Source: an uncultured Collinsella sp. (GTDB taxonomy: Bacteria; Actinomycetota; Coriobacteriia; Coriobacteriales; Coriobacteriaceae). Taken from it: DNA of 64,000 nucleotides. Shown piece after piece: positions 47,467 through 56,208 of the stretch. The first letter of the stretch is position 1. The number at the start of each line of letters is the position of its first letter. The notes beneath the pieces are model-generated. The model was not told where the DNA came from. It did no database searches and saw nothing but the letters and a program-made list of their open reading frames with translations. The DNA is taken from the NCBI GenBank assembly GCA_902478545.1, contig CABSLA010000003.1, positions 1-64,000 on the forward strand, written 5' to 3'. A program made the translations under genes and the position numbers.

Positions 47467-48578
47467 AACACCCTCGAAGATTCTGTTAGCTGCTGCATAT
47501 AGCGGATAAGCGTGTACTTAATCCACTCGGCAAAGGTGCTTTGCGTGCCTCGAGCGTATTTTTCAGCAACAATGCCAAGGGCAAGGCAGTTCCCTTTGGG
47601 GTTAAGCGTGGCGTCGGCCAAGATGGCTGGGATGATGTCCTGGTAGCCGTTTGGCCCGCGATCATAGTCGTCGTTCACGAAGGTTTTGAATTCGTTCCTC
47701 GAGCCATCATAGAGAACGGCAAGGGCTCGCCCCTTGTTCGTTCCTCCGTATGGAAGGTTGTCGCGGAGTCCGCCGTAATCGCCGACACCTTGGAAACCAT
47801 AGTTTGCAAAGGTGTCGAGGTGGCTATTGTTGATGATGTTGGCATAGTCTCCGTTGGGGAAATCCTTGCCAGTGGAGTTTCTCGCCCTTGGAGAGCAAAG
47901 CGCGATAAGATGGGCGGGAAGATTAAGGCGCCGAAGCTGCATACACTCTATTGGCTTCGAGCGAATCGGCTGCTCGTTGAAATCATACAGAAGGAAATCG
48001 TCCGCCCGCAGAACTTGTTTGACCGCACTTTCATAGCCCTCAAGGTCGTCGATGCGAATCGCAATTCGCTGTGCCGGATTATCCACCCTCAATTGACCCG
48101 CAAGCGCCAAAACCTCATCGGGTTTCAGCGCGTCAATGCCACGCTTAACAGTGATGATGGGAATCAAGTTTGGGTACGCAGCAATTCCGAGGACCTTGGT
48201 CTTGTATAGCCCGAGGTCTCTGTTGAGTTGAATGACGAGGGGAATCTTGTCAGGCTTATAACGGTATCTACTGAGATCGCACCTGAAGTAGTCGACCAAT
48301 ACAGGGCGATTGGGGAATAATCGGGCAATCTTCTCAAGCGTAACGTCATGCGGAGAGGACAAGTCCTTTACTGCTCGGTGGATTATTTTCCCGCCCTTGC
48401 AGACTTTCTCCTCGCGAACGGTTTCGCCTGTAAACGGGTCAATCTTATTGTCGTAGGTAAACTTCTCTTGAATGACCTCTACAAGGGGAATCATGTCGTC
48501 GCGTAACAGGCTCTTTTCCTGAAGAATCTTCATCGCTGCGAACTCGCTTTGCCGATTTTTGATGGCGATTACGTACAC
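47460..48578 (-). CDS. sce7725 family (beta family) protein
   Basis: A 372-residue soluble protein that matches the sce7725 family: a start like YVIAIKNRQSEFAAMKILQE and the segment DDMIPLVEVIQE. It is related to the phage-type 'beta protein' families often seen in accessory islands (family knowledge, not checked). No catalytic motif is obvious. It begins 11 bases after the higA-like gene with a GTG start behind GGAG, so it is in the same operon as the toxin-antitoxin-like pair, and converges on sce7726. A defence role is inference. Confidence 0.8.
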   Translation of the reverse strand: MYVIAIKNRQSEFAAMKILQEKSLLRDDMIPLVEVIQEKFTYDNKIDPFTGETVREEKVCKGGKIIHRAVKDLSSPHDVTLEKIARLFPNRPVLVDYFRCDLSRYRYKPDKIPLVIQLNRDLGLYKTKVLGIAAYPNLIPIITVKRGIDALKPDEVLALAGQLRVDNPAQRIAIRIDDLEGYESAVKQVLRADDFLLYDFNEQPIRSKPIECMQLRRLNLPAHLIALCSPRARNSTGKDFPNGDYANIINNSHLDTFANYGFQGVGDYGGLRDNLPYGGTNKGRALAVLYDGSRNEFKTFVNDDYDRGPNGYQDIIPAILADATLNPKGNCLALGIVAEKYARGTQSTFAEWIKYTLIRYMQQLTESSRVFQ

Positions 48579-48589
48579 GGCTCCGCCCC

Positions 48590-49654
48590 CTAGTTAAAGC
48601 GATCCTTCAAATCGTTCAGTTCAGCAAATGGCACAAAGCCGTCATGCTGCAGGAAGGCGACGACGATCCCCGGAGGCGTTCCCTGAGAAGCGGCAAAGCT
48701 CTTTACGGCGGCGCTGGAAAAATCTCCAGTAGATGCGAACGACTGATAGCTGTCCTCGTCTACAAAAAACTTTCTCGCATACACATTGGCACGCGCGTCG
48801 TCCTCGTCAGAACTCTTGAACTTTGGGTCATCAATAGAAATGTCTGTACCCTTCTGTCCAAGCCCGTCGAGGAGATGCCCAATCTCATGAGCAATCGCAA
48901 ACCATGCATCGCCATGGGTCTTGTAGCGTCCGCTGATGTAAATAGTCGGATGCCCGAGATAATACGTTAGGGCGCCTCGTACCTTGGCGTTGGCGATAGC
49001 CGGCCTATAAACCAAGTAAACGCCAACCGAGTTGAGCAGCATGCGGCAGCTCTTCAGCGAAGCCATGAAATCGGTGTTAGAGGCCACGTCCTTCAAATAG
49101 GAGATGGCATCGACAAAATCCTTCTTGGAGTATTCGGGAGAGTTCTCAGTGTCGTTCTGCTCCTCAATCTCTTCTTTGCAGAGCCCCAGCCAAACCACAA
49201 CGGCTTCGGAATCGCCACCATCTTGCATGAACTCGATTCCGTCGGGAACGGCATTCCCATAGCGGTCAAAGTCCGTAATGCCGAGTATCTTCAGCATCGC
49301 GATAGCCTGCTCAACGAGGGACATGCCGCCCACACGTCCAAAAGCCTCCTTGAAATGAAACCTCTTGGCGATCTCCTTAAGGTCAAGCTCCTCCAGATGC
49401 GCCTCCTCGCGTTCGCGGGCAAGGTACTCCTGATACTTGACCTCATAGTTAAGCCAAAAACTCGCGGGAACGTCGGGCATGACCTTCTCAAGCTTCAGCG
49501 CCATGTCCTCGGTAAGCCTGGTCTTCCCGTTCAGAAGCTGGGAGAGGTGGCGCTCGCTCACGCCGGTACGCTTCGAAACTTCCTTTTGGGTCAAACCACG
49601 CGCATCAAGGTATTCCTTGATGATCTCGCCGGGCGCGACGATGAAATCACTCAT
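48590..49654 (-). CDS. HigA-type HTH antitoxin fused to an ImmA/IrrE metalloprotease domain
   Basis: A 354-residue protein. Residues 5-75 are an XRE/HigA helix-turn-helix (PGEIIKEYLDARGLTQKEVSKRTGVSE region), and residues about 180-354 are an ImmA/IrrE domain with the zinc motif HEIGH near residue 263. Combined proteins of this kind act as antitoxin and repressor, with the peptidase part possibly cleaving regulators. The ATG at 49654 follows GGAG; 29 upstream residues are dropped. It starts 22 bases after higB and likely represses the shared promoter through the tandem dyads at 50022-50059. Confidence 0.88.
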   Translation of the reverse strand: MSDFIVAPGEIIKEYLDARGLTQKEVSKRTGVSERHLSQLLNGKTRLTEDMALKLEKVMPDVPASFWLNYEVKYQEYLAREREEAHLEELDLKEIAKRFHFKEAFGRVGGMSLVEQAIAMLKILGITDFDRYGNAVPDGIEFMQDGGDSEAVVVWLGLCKEEIEEQNDTENSPEYSKKDFVDAISYLKDVASNTDFMASLKSCRMLLNSVGVYLVYRPAIANAKVRGALTYYLGHPTIYISGRYKTHGDAWFAIAHEIGHLLDGLGQKGTDISIDDPKFKSSDEDDARANVYARKFFVDEDSYQSFASTGDFSSAAVKSFAASQGTPPGIVVAFLQHDGFVPFAELNDLKDRFN

Positions 49655-49676
49655 AGCTATCTTCTCCTCTCCTAGC

Positions 49677-49991
49677 TCAGTGGTAGTCCTGAATATCCAC
49701 GATGCAGACGCTGGTGATCGTCGTAAGGTCATCCGGGTCAAACTCCCCGACGGGACGGATGACCAGTCTCATGTTCTTGCTGAGGTCGATTCCCCAACAG
49801 CCCTCAAAGTTGCCGGTCAGCTTGTGCCTGCGCGGCGGCGGCAGATGGGTAATCTGCGAAAGGTCATTCGCAACCCGCAGATCGGAAAGACGATGAATGA
49901 GGTTCTTGGCTATCTTGCCGTAGTTCCTCGTTATCGCCCTCTGATCCTTAAGGCTCTTCTCCAGCGACTTGCTTGCATATTCGATATCCAT
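49677..49991 (-). CDS. HigB-type toxin (RelE superfamily)
   Basis: A 104-residue protein with the HigB/RelE-fold ending: LTGNFEGCWGIDLSKNMRLVIRP and VCIVDIQDYH, as in plasmid-type HigB ribosome-dependent mRNA interferases. Toxin-first order with a HigA partner supports the call. The ATG at 49991 follows AAAGGAGGTG; 16 upstream residues are dropped because they run into the operator. Confidence 0.88.
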   Translation of the reverse strand: MDIEYASKSLEKSLKDQRAITRNYGKIAKNLIHRLSDLRVANDLSQITHLPPPRRHKLTGNFEGCWGIDLSKNMRLVIRPVGEFDPDDLTTITSVCIVDIQDYH

Positions 49992-50021
49992 CGCCACCTC
50001 CTTTGATAGAAGGATATTGCA

Positions 50022-50059
50022 ATTGACCTCTGAGGTCAATATTGACTTTTAAGATCAAT
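50022..50059 (-). promoter_or_regulatory. Tandem operator dyads and promoter of the higBA operon
   Basis: Two abutting 19-bp dyads: ATTGACCTCTGAGGTCAAT (50022-50040, fully palindromic about a central base) and ATTGACTTTTAAGATCAAT (50041-50059, imperfect). The first contains a minus-strand TTGACC -35 box, with TATCCT 17 bases on as -10. Autoregulation by HigA is inferred. Confidence 0.8.
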
Positions 50060-50112
50060 TTAATTCTGTACCTAGACCACTCAGACTGATACTCGTCTGA
50101 CGTTAGGGTTTT

Positions 50113-50301
50113 CTAATGAGCGGTGCCACCTCTTAAATACTCTCGCATAAACCGCCCAATCTCTTCTCCGAAAACGCTCAAGCCGCCCGATGCAATAAGC
50201 TCTGGATGCACCCTAACCCCATTAATATCCCAGCCATCATCCCTGACATGCTGGAATTCAGTGAAATGCCCGCCACTCACAGGGCTGCCGCATGGATACA
50301 A
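50113..50301 (-). other. Short open frame, possibly a gene fragment
   Basis: A 62-codon frame (FTEFQHVRDDGWDINGVRV is its core) ending 54 bases upstream of the dyads. It reads like folded protein rather than random sequence but has no clear ribosome site. Possibly the tail of a lost gene. Outside it, the gap 49992-50380 carries the higBA promoter and the sigma gene's leader. Confidence 0.3.
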
Positions 50302-50380
50302 AATGGGACGTAAATATCAAAATTCCGCGCACATCCCGGCGCCAAACCACGTTATGCCCTATAGGAGGTGAGGGAAGAGA

Positions 50381-50917
50381 ATGCATAGCTTTCCATACGG
50401 CAGCAACGGCAGGGCGGACGCGCCAGGCCGCGAGAACGACTCTTTGGTAGGGCGCTTCGCAGAGGAGCACTACGACAAGGTATACCGCTACTGCGCGCGA
50501 AGGCTCCCCTCGAAAGAGGATGCCCAAGACGTGACGCAGGAGGTGTTCCTTCGGCTCGTGCGGAGCGATGCGCTATACGCCGAGCATGGAAAGCCCCTTG
50601 CGTATCTCTACGCCTGCGCGCGCAATGTCTGTGCCGACTTCTACCGAGGTCAGAGACCGGTTGGTGCCTTGGACGAGGACGATGTGCAGACAATTCCTGA
50701 CGTGCGGCATGCAGACATGGACGGACGGCTGACCATGGCGGGTGCCCTCGCCCGCCTTACGGAAGAGGAGCGCGAGGTCATCGAGCTTCGCTACGGCCAG
50801 GACCTGCCTATGTCCGATATCTCCGCCGTGACGGGGAAGTCGAGGTTCGCTCTCTATCGAATCGAGCGGCGCGCGCTCGGCAGGCTCAAGGAACTGATGG
50901 GAGAAGGCAATGGATGA
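50381..50917 (+). CDS. ECF-type RNA polymerase sigma factor
   Basis: A 178-residue sigma-70 family factor with region 2 (YDKVYRYCARRLPSKEDAQDV, then EVFLRLVR) and region 4 (LTEEEREVIELRYGQDLPMS and ISAVTGKSRFALYRIERRAL). It should direct transcription of its own operon and perhaps others. AGGAGGTGAGGGAAG lies upstream of the ATG. Its stop overlaps the start of the membrane protein gene by eight bases; that position is where an anti-sigma factor is often found. Confidence 0.9.
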   Translation: MHSFPYGSNGRADAPGRENDSLVGRFAEEHYDKVYRYCARRLPSKEDAQDVTQEVFLRLVRSDALYAEHGKPLAYLYACARNVCADFYRGQRPVGALDEDDVQTIPDVRHADMDGRLTMAGALARLTEEEREVIELRYGQDLPMSDISAVTGKSRFALYRIERRALGRLKELMGEGNG

Positions 50918-51695
50918 CTCGAAGCTAAAGGATGCGCTGAGGAGCTACTACGCCGCCGACGCGGCATCCCCCGATGCCTCGGCGCGCAAGCGCACCTTGC
51001 TGCTCGTGGAAGCAGAGGCGGCTCGCGCCTGCGGAGGCGCGAGGGAGGCGGATTACATCCCGCTCTGGCGGTTCGTCGCGAGCCAAGTCCGGTTCGTGCG
51101 TCCCTGGGCATGGATGCTCCAGATCGCGCTTCTGGCATGCATGCTCGTTCTCGTCGGCGTGATCGGCCCGCGCTCGGGAAGTCCCGTCGTCGTCATGGCG
51201 GCATCGGCCCTCTCGGTTGCCATAGCGGCACCATCGGTATTCAAGAGCTTCGAGACCCGCGTCTGCGAGATGGAGTACTCGTGCCGGTTCAGCTGCGTGC
51301 AAGTGTTGGCGAGCAGGCTTTTGCTTTTCGGCCTTGCCGACGTGCTTTGGATTACGCTCTCCGTTGCGGCAGTGCCAACGCTCGCGGGGATCGACGCGCT
51401 TCGCGTACTGCTGTACGCATGCACGCCGTTCTTCTGCTCGTGTGCCGCCTGCTTCTATGCGGCGCGCCGTCTGCCGGGCAACTCGCTCGTCGCCAGCGTC
51501 GCCCCTGCGATGTCCGTACTCGCAGCGCTCTGGCTGCTGAGCACGGCGTTCCCCCTCTGGTACGAGGGCGCGTCTCTCGCCGTATGGGTCACGGCGCTCA
51601 TGGCCTCCATGGCGCTCACCGCCCTGGAGGCGTCAAGGCTCATACGCTGCGTCTCAGGCGGCCTCTCGCCACGCCCGTCAAAGGCGGCACTCTAG
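50910..51695 (+). CDS. Membrane protein, possible anti-sigma partner
   Basis: A 261-residue protein: a soluble N-terminus of about 65 residues (KLKDALRSYYAADAASPDAS), then six hydrophobic segments. The layout and overlap with the sigma gene fit an anti-sigma factor or a sensor subunit, but there is no zinc-binding HxxxCxxC motif, so the role is inferred from position only. It is followed by an ABC transporter. Confidence 0.65.
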   Translation: MDDSKLKDALRSYYAADAASPDASARKRTLLLVEAEAARACGGAREADYIPLWRFVASQVRFVRPWAWMLQIALLACMLVLVGVIGPRSGSPVVVMAASALSVAIAAPSVFKSFETRVCEMEYSCRFSCVQVLASRLLLFGLADVLWITLSVAAVPTLAGIDALRVLLYACTPFFCSCAACFYAARRLPGNSLVASVAPAMSVLAALWLLSTAFPLWYEGASLAVWVTALMASMALTALEASRLIRCVSGGLSPRPSKAAL

Positions 51696-51743
51696 CTCTC
51701 CTCCTGCATGCCTGCAACATCGAACGAAGGACAAGGAACGAAC

Positions 51744-52691
51744 ATGGAACTCAGGCTTGACAGGCTCACCAAGCAGTTCGGCAGCCATATCGCCGTCGAC
51801 CGCGTGAGCTTCAGCTTCACGCCCGGCGTCTACGGCCTACTCGGGGCCAACGGCGCAGGCAAGACCACGCTCATGCGCATGATATGCGACGTCATGAGGC
51901 CGACATCGGGAAGCGTGTTGTTCGGGGGCACCCCCATAGACCAGCTTGGCGACGGCTATCGGGCGCGCCTCGGGTACCTGCCCCAGGACTTCGGCTACTA
52001 CCCGGACTTCACGGCCTGCGATTTCATGATGTACCTGGCATCGCTCAAGGGGCTCACCGCGCAGCAGGCGAAAGTGCGTACGCGCGAACTCCTGGGAGTT
52101 GTCGGTCTCGCAGAGGCCGCAAAGCGGAAGGTCAAGACCTTCTCCGGCGGCATGAAGCAGCGGCTCGGCATCGCCCAGGCGGTGCTCAACGACCCGTCTG
52201 TCCTCGTGCTCGACGAGCCCACCGCAGGGCTCGACCCCAAGGAGCGCGTCCGCTTCCGCAACCTCATATCCTCTCTCGCCCAAGACAAGATCGTCATCCT
52301 TTCCACGCACATCGTCTCTGATGTGGAGTACATCGCCGACGAGATCCTCGTGATGCGCGCTGGCGGCATCATCACGACGGGCACGGTCGACGAGATCACA
52401 GGGGACATCAGGGGATGCGTCTGGGAGTGCACTGTCGCCCCGAGGGAGGCAGACGCCATGTCGGCATCGCTCACGGTGGGCAACATCCACTACGCCCAGG
52501 ACGGCTCTGCCATTGTTCGCGTGGTGGCGCAGCAGCGCCCGCATCCGAGCGCGCGCGCCGTGGAGCCGACGCTGGAGGACGTCTACCTCTACCTCTTCCA
52601 GGAGCAGTCCAGGGGCCTGCCGGTTTCGCGGACGAAAGCGGAAGCGGGACGGGACGCAATCGCACGCAGGAAAGGAGCGCGCCGTGGGTAG
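51744..52691 (+). CDS. ABC transporter ATP-binding protein
   Basis: A 315-residue ATPase of the drug/bacitracin type: Walker A GANGAGKTT, Q-loop YLPQDFG, signature FSGGMKQR, Walker B LVLDEP, H-switch STHI, plus a C-terminal extension of about 90 residues. AAGGAA precedes the ATG at 51744. It overlaps the permease start by eight bases; the two form an export or signalling transporter with the sigma factor and membrane protein upstream. Confidence 0.92.
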   Translation: MELRLDRLTKQFGSHIAVDRVSFSFTPGVYGLLGANGAGKTTLMRMICDVMRPTSGSVLFGGTPIDQLGDGYRARLGYLPQDFGYYPDFTACDFMMYLASLKGLTAQQAKVRTRELLGVVGLAEAAKRKVKTFSGGMKQRLGIAQAVLNDPSVLVLDEPTAGLDPKERVRFRNLISSLAQDKIVILSTHIVSDVEYIADEILVMRAGGIITTGTVDEITGDIRGCVWECTVAPREADAMSASLTVGNIHYAQDGSAIVRVVAQQRPHPSARAVEPTLEDVYLYLFQEQSRGLPVSRTKAEAGRDAIARRKGARRG

Positions 52692-53937
52692 CCTCATCAG
52701 ATACGAGCTCAAGAAGATGCTCTCAAGGCGCGTCTCGCAGGTTTCCATAGCGGCCGTCCTGGCGCTGGTCGCGGTCATAGCCTTCTTCAACATAACGTCC
52801 CAGTACGCCCTCGACCCCAAGGAGATGGGCACCGAATTCGAAGGCACTGCCGCCATCGCCCAGATAAAGGCAAACACGGAAGCGCTCGCAGGCCCCATCA
52901 CCGACGAGGAGGCCACCGAGGCGCTCCGCGAGTTCAAGGAGTTCGTCGGTCCGGACGGCGAGGTCAAGGAAGAGTACAGGACGGACAGGAAGCCCTACGG
53001 GGAGAAGGCGAACGAGTACTGGGAGTTCAGCGCGAAGAACGGCGCCCTCATGGCGCTGCTGACAAGCCCTTGGATGCAAGGCTACCAGATGCCCGTGTCC
53101 GCGGCAGCCGCTATCGACACGACTGGCACCGTCGACCTCTACGGGCGAGTCCGCTCGAAGATAGCCTCCGGGCTCGACGCGAACGGGGCCCTCTCGTACA
53201 ACGACGATGAGAGGGCGTTCTGGAGCGAGAGGGCGCAAGGCATGCAAACGCCCATCGAGTACGGATACGCAGGAGGATGGGAGGACTTCCTCAACCTCGC
53301 CCAGTTCCTCATATTCGCGATGCTCGCAGTCGTGATAACGTGCGCATCGGTGTTCAACGAGGAGTACCGGGCCAAAACCGACGCCATCCTGCTGTCCACC
53401 AAGTTCGGCAAATCAAGGCTCGGGCGCGCGAAGGCGGCGGCCTCTATGATCGCGGCAAGCGCCATATACTGGGTCTTCACACTCGTCTTCCTGGCAATAA
53501 CGCTCGTCTTCTACGGAGCCGACGGCGCAGGTCTACCCATCCAGATCTACAACATCACATGCACCTACGGCATAAGCCTGTCAGCCGCCGCCCTCATATG
53601 CTGCCTCGTCGGGTATCTCGCAACCCTCGCCCTCCTTGGGATAGTGCTCGCACTGTCAGCCAAGATAGACAGCCCCATGGGAATCCTCGCAGTCGGCGTC
53701 GCTCTCATCTTGATTCCGATCTTCGTGCCGACGATGACGAGCAGCATCGCGAACCGCGTCATCTACCTGTTCCCCTACGACGCACTGAACCCCCTCAACC
53801 TCTTCGGCATGGTCTCGTATGCCATAGGCCCTGTCGTGGTCGAGCTGCCCGTGTTCCTCGCCGCTTTCTACCTCCTGCTTTTCGCGACGGGCATTGCTCT
53901 CGCGATAAGGACGTTCAAACGCCATCAGGTTGCCTGA
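52684..53937 (+). CDS. ABC transporter permease
   Basis: A 417-residue ABC-2-like permease: one segment near residues 15-38, a long extracytoplasmic loop of about 170 residues, then five more segments. The GTG at 52684 follows AAGGAG. Codon use in this operon (many AGG and ATA codons) differs from the window's housekeeping genes, which suggests recent acquisition. Substrate unknown. The gap 53938-54136 holds nothing I can name. Confidence 0.85.
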   Translation: MGSLIRYELKKMLSRRVSQVSIAAVLALVAVIAFFNITSQYALDPKEMGTEFEGTAAIAQIKANTEALAGPITDEEATEALREFKEFVGPDGEVKEEYRTDRKPYGEKANEYWEFSAKNGALMALLTSPWMQGYQMPVSAAAAIDTTGTVDLYGRVRSKIASGLDANGALSYNDDERAFWSERAQGMQTPIEYGYAGGWEDFLNLAQFLIFAMLAVVITCASVFNEEYRAKTDAILLSTKFGKSRLGRAKAAASMIAASAIYWVFTLVFLAITLVFYGADGAGLPIQIYNITCTYGISLSAAALICCLVGYLATLALLGIVLALSAKIDSPMGILAVGVALILIPIFVPTMTSSIANRVIYLFPYDALNPLNLFGMVSYAIGPVVVELPVFLAAFYLLLFATGIALAIRTFKRHQVA

Positions 53938-54136
53938 TGATGTCAAGGAGGGCCGTTGCCGCCAAGGATGCGTGAATCAGCGAGCCTTCGAGTGGATGCA
54001 TACCATCGCATTTCAGGGCGAAATCCTCTCCGATTCGCCTCTGGCTGTTAGGGTTTAGGGCTGAATGTTGCGCAACTGCGCCCTGGCCCCGACCGTAAAA
54101 CCTCTCTAGCTTCTTTCCCTGCCGTCTCCAAACACA

Positions 54137-54174
54137 AAGCCGGAGTGCCCTCCATATGGAAGGCACCCCGGCTT
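54137..54174 (-). terminator. Terminator of the transketolase operon
   Basis: A 13-bp stem (AAGCCGGAGTGCC with GGCACCCCGGCTT, one mismatch), 54 bases past the stop. The minus-strand T run is weak (TTTGTGTTTGG). Confidence 0.6.
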
Positions 54175-54227
54175 ATTTATTGCCCAATACGGGAACGGCT
54201 CTCAAGTTAAGGCCAACGCAAAACGCC

Positions 54228-55169
54228 TTAGGCCAAGAACTCCTTGGTGGTCGCCACGATGTTGGCGGCATCCAGGCCGTACTTGTGCAGGAGCTCGGCA
54301 CCCGGGCCGGACTCGCCGAAGGTATCGTTGACGCCAATCTTCTTGAGCGGCGTCGGGCACTGCTCGCACAAAACATCGGCAACAGCACTGCCCAGGCCAC
54401 CGATCACGGAGTGCTCCTCGACGGTCACGACGTGGCCGGTCTTGGTGGCGCTCTTGACGATCAGGTCGGCATCGATGGGCTTGATGGTGTGCATGTTGAT
54501 GACCTCGGCATCGATGCCCTCGGCAGCAAGCTGCTCAGCGGCCTCGAGCGCCTCGCCGACCATCAGGCCGCAGGCGATGATGGTGACGTCAGTGCCCTCG
54601 CGCATGACGATGCCCTTGCCCACCTCGAACTTGTAGGTCTCGGGGTCGTTGATAACCGGCGAGGCTAGACGGGCGAAGCGCATATACACGGGGCCGTCGC
54701 ACTCGTAGGCGGCGCGCGTCACGGCGCGGGCCTCGACATCGTCGGCGGGAACAATCACGGTCATGCCGGGGATGACGCGCATCAGGGCGATATCCTCGCA
54801 GCACTGGTGCGTGGCGCCGTCCTCGCCCACCGAGATACCGGCGTGCGTGGCACCGATCTTAACGTTAAGGTGCGGATAGCCGATGGAGTTGCGGACCTGC
54901 TCAAAGGCGCGGCCAGCAGCGAACATGGCAAAGCTGCTCGCGAAGGCAACGCGACCGGTGGTCGCGATACCGGCAGCAACACCCATCAGGTTGCTCTCGG
55001 CGATGCCCACATCGAAGAAGCGGTCGGGGCAGGCGGCCTTAAACTTGCCGGTCTGCGTGGCGGCGGCCAGGTCGGCGTCGAGGACCACAAAGTCATCGTG
55101 CTCGTTGGCGAGCTCGACGAGGGCCTCGCCGTAGCTTACGCGCGTGGCGATTTTCTTGACGTCTGCCAT
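54228..55169 (-). CDS. Transketolase, C-terminal subunit
   Basis: A 313-residue protein made of the pyrimidine-binding and C-terminal domains of transketolase (FFDVGIAESNLMGVAAGIA; VTVEEHSVIGGLGSAV). With the preceding gene it forms a split transketolase that moves two-carbon units between sugars in the pentose phosphate pathway. The ATG at 55169 follows GGAGAGGAG and sits one base after the N-subunit stop. Confidence 0.93.
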   Translation of the reverse strand: MADVKKIATRVSYGEALVELANEHDDFVVLDADLAAATQTGKFKAACPDRFFDVGIAESNLMGVAAGIATTGRVAFASSFAMFAAGRAFEQVRNSIGYPHLNVKIGATHAGISVGEDGATHQCCEDIALMRVIPGMTVIVPADDVEARAVTRAAYECDGPVYMRFARLASPVINDPETYKFEVGKGIVMREGTDVTIIACGLMVGEALEAAEQLAAEGIDAEVINMHTIKPIDADLIVKSATKTGHVVTVEEHSVIGGLGSAVADVLCEQCPTPLKKIGVNDTFGESGPGAELLHKYGLDAANIVATTKEFLA

Positions 55170-55170
55170 C

Positions 55171-56001
55171 CTAGAGCTCCTCTCCGGCGGCCGTGAGCTC
55201 TGCCATGGCCTGCTCAAACTGTTCATCGTTGGGGGCCTTGCCGTGCCAACCCACCTGGTTCTCCATAAAGGAGACGCCCTTGCCCTTCATGGTCTCGGCG
55301 ATAATGGCGGTCGGCTGACCCTTGGTAGCGCGGGCCTCGGCAAAGGCGGCGCGGATCTGGTCGAAGTCGTTGCCGTCGGCGAGCTCCACCACATGGAACT
55401 TGAAGGCGCGGAACTTGTCGGCGAGCGGCATGGGGTCGTTGACCTCCTCGACGGGGCCGTCGATCTGCAGGCCGTTGTGGTCGACGATCACGCAGAGGTT
55501 GTCGAGCTGCTGGTTGCCGGCAAACATGGCGGCCTCCCAGACCTGGCCCTCCTCGCTCTCGCCGTCGCCCAGCAGGGCGTAGGTGCGATAGTCGTCGCCC
55601 CAGTGTTTGGCGGCAACGGCCATGCCCACGGCGGCGGAGATGCCCTGGCCGAGCGAACCGGTGGACATATCGACGCCCGGGGTGTCGTTCATGTTGGGGT
55701 GACCCTGCAGGTGGCTGCCGATGTGGCGCAGCGTCTCGAGATCCTCCTTGGGGAAGAATCCGCGCTCGGCGAGCACGGCGTACAAACCAGGCGCGCAGTG
55801 ACCCTTGGAAAGCACGAAGCGATCGCGGTCGGCCTTGCGGGGGTCGGCCGGGTCGACGTTCATTTCCTCAAAGTACAGATAGGTCATGATGTCGGCAGCG
55901 CCGAGCGAACCGCCCGGATGGCCGGACTTGGCAGCGTGCACGCCGGTGACGATGCCCTTCCTTACCTCGTTGGCAACCTTTTTGAGCTCTTCGTCGCTCA
56001 T
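55171..56001 (-). CDS. Transketolase, N-terminal subunit
   Basis: A 276-residue thiamine-diphosphate domain. It has the TPP motif GDGESEEGQVWEAAMFAGN ending in a conserved asparagine, and the opening GHPGGSLGAADI. Split transketolases are common in actinobacteria and archaea. AAAGGAAGG precedes the ATG. It is first in the pair. Confidence 0.93.
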   Translation of the reverse strand: MSDEELKKVANEVRKGIVTGVHAAKSGHPGGSLGAADIMTYLYFEEMNVDPADPRKADRDRFVLSKGHCAPGLYAVLAERGFFPKEDLETLRHIGSHLQGHPNMNDTPGVDMSTGSLGQGISAAVGMAVAAKHWGDDYRTYALLGDGESEEGQVWEAAMFAGNQQLDNLCVIVDHNGLQIDGPVEEVNDPMPLADKFRAFKFHVVELADGNDFDQIRAAFAEARATKGQPTAIIAETMKGKGVSFMENQVGWHGKAPNDEQFEQAMAELTAAGEEL

Positions 56002-56208
56002 TGTGCCTTCCTTTCATCCTCTTTAGACAAAATGCGCACGGCACTGAAGGTCATCCCAACCCAGCCGCGATGCACGTACGTCATTCATTATGCTGGAAAC
56101 TGGAAGCTTTACCAGAGTATTTATCATTATTTGAGCAATTTAGCAGGCAGAACCGCTGATGAAACGGTTTACCAATGTGAACGTCTTTTGGATGGAACGC
56201 AGTCGGCC

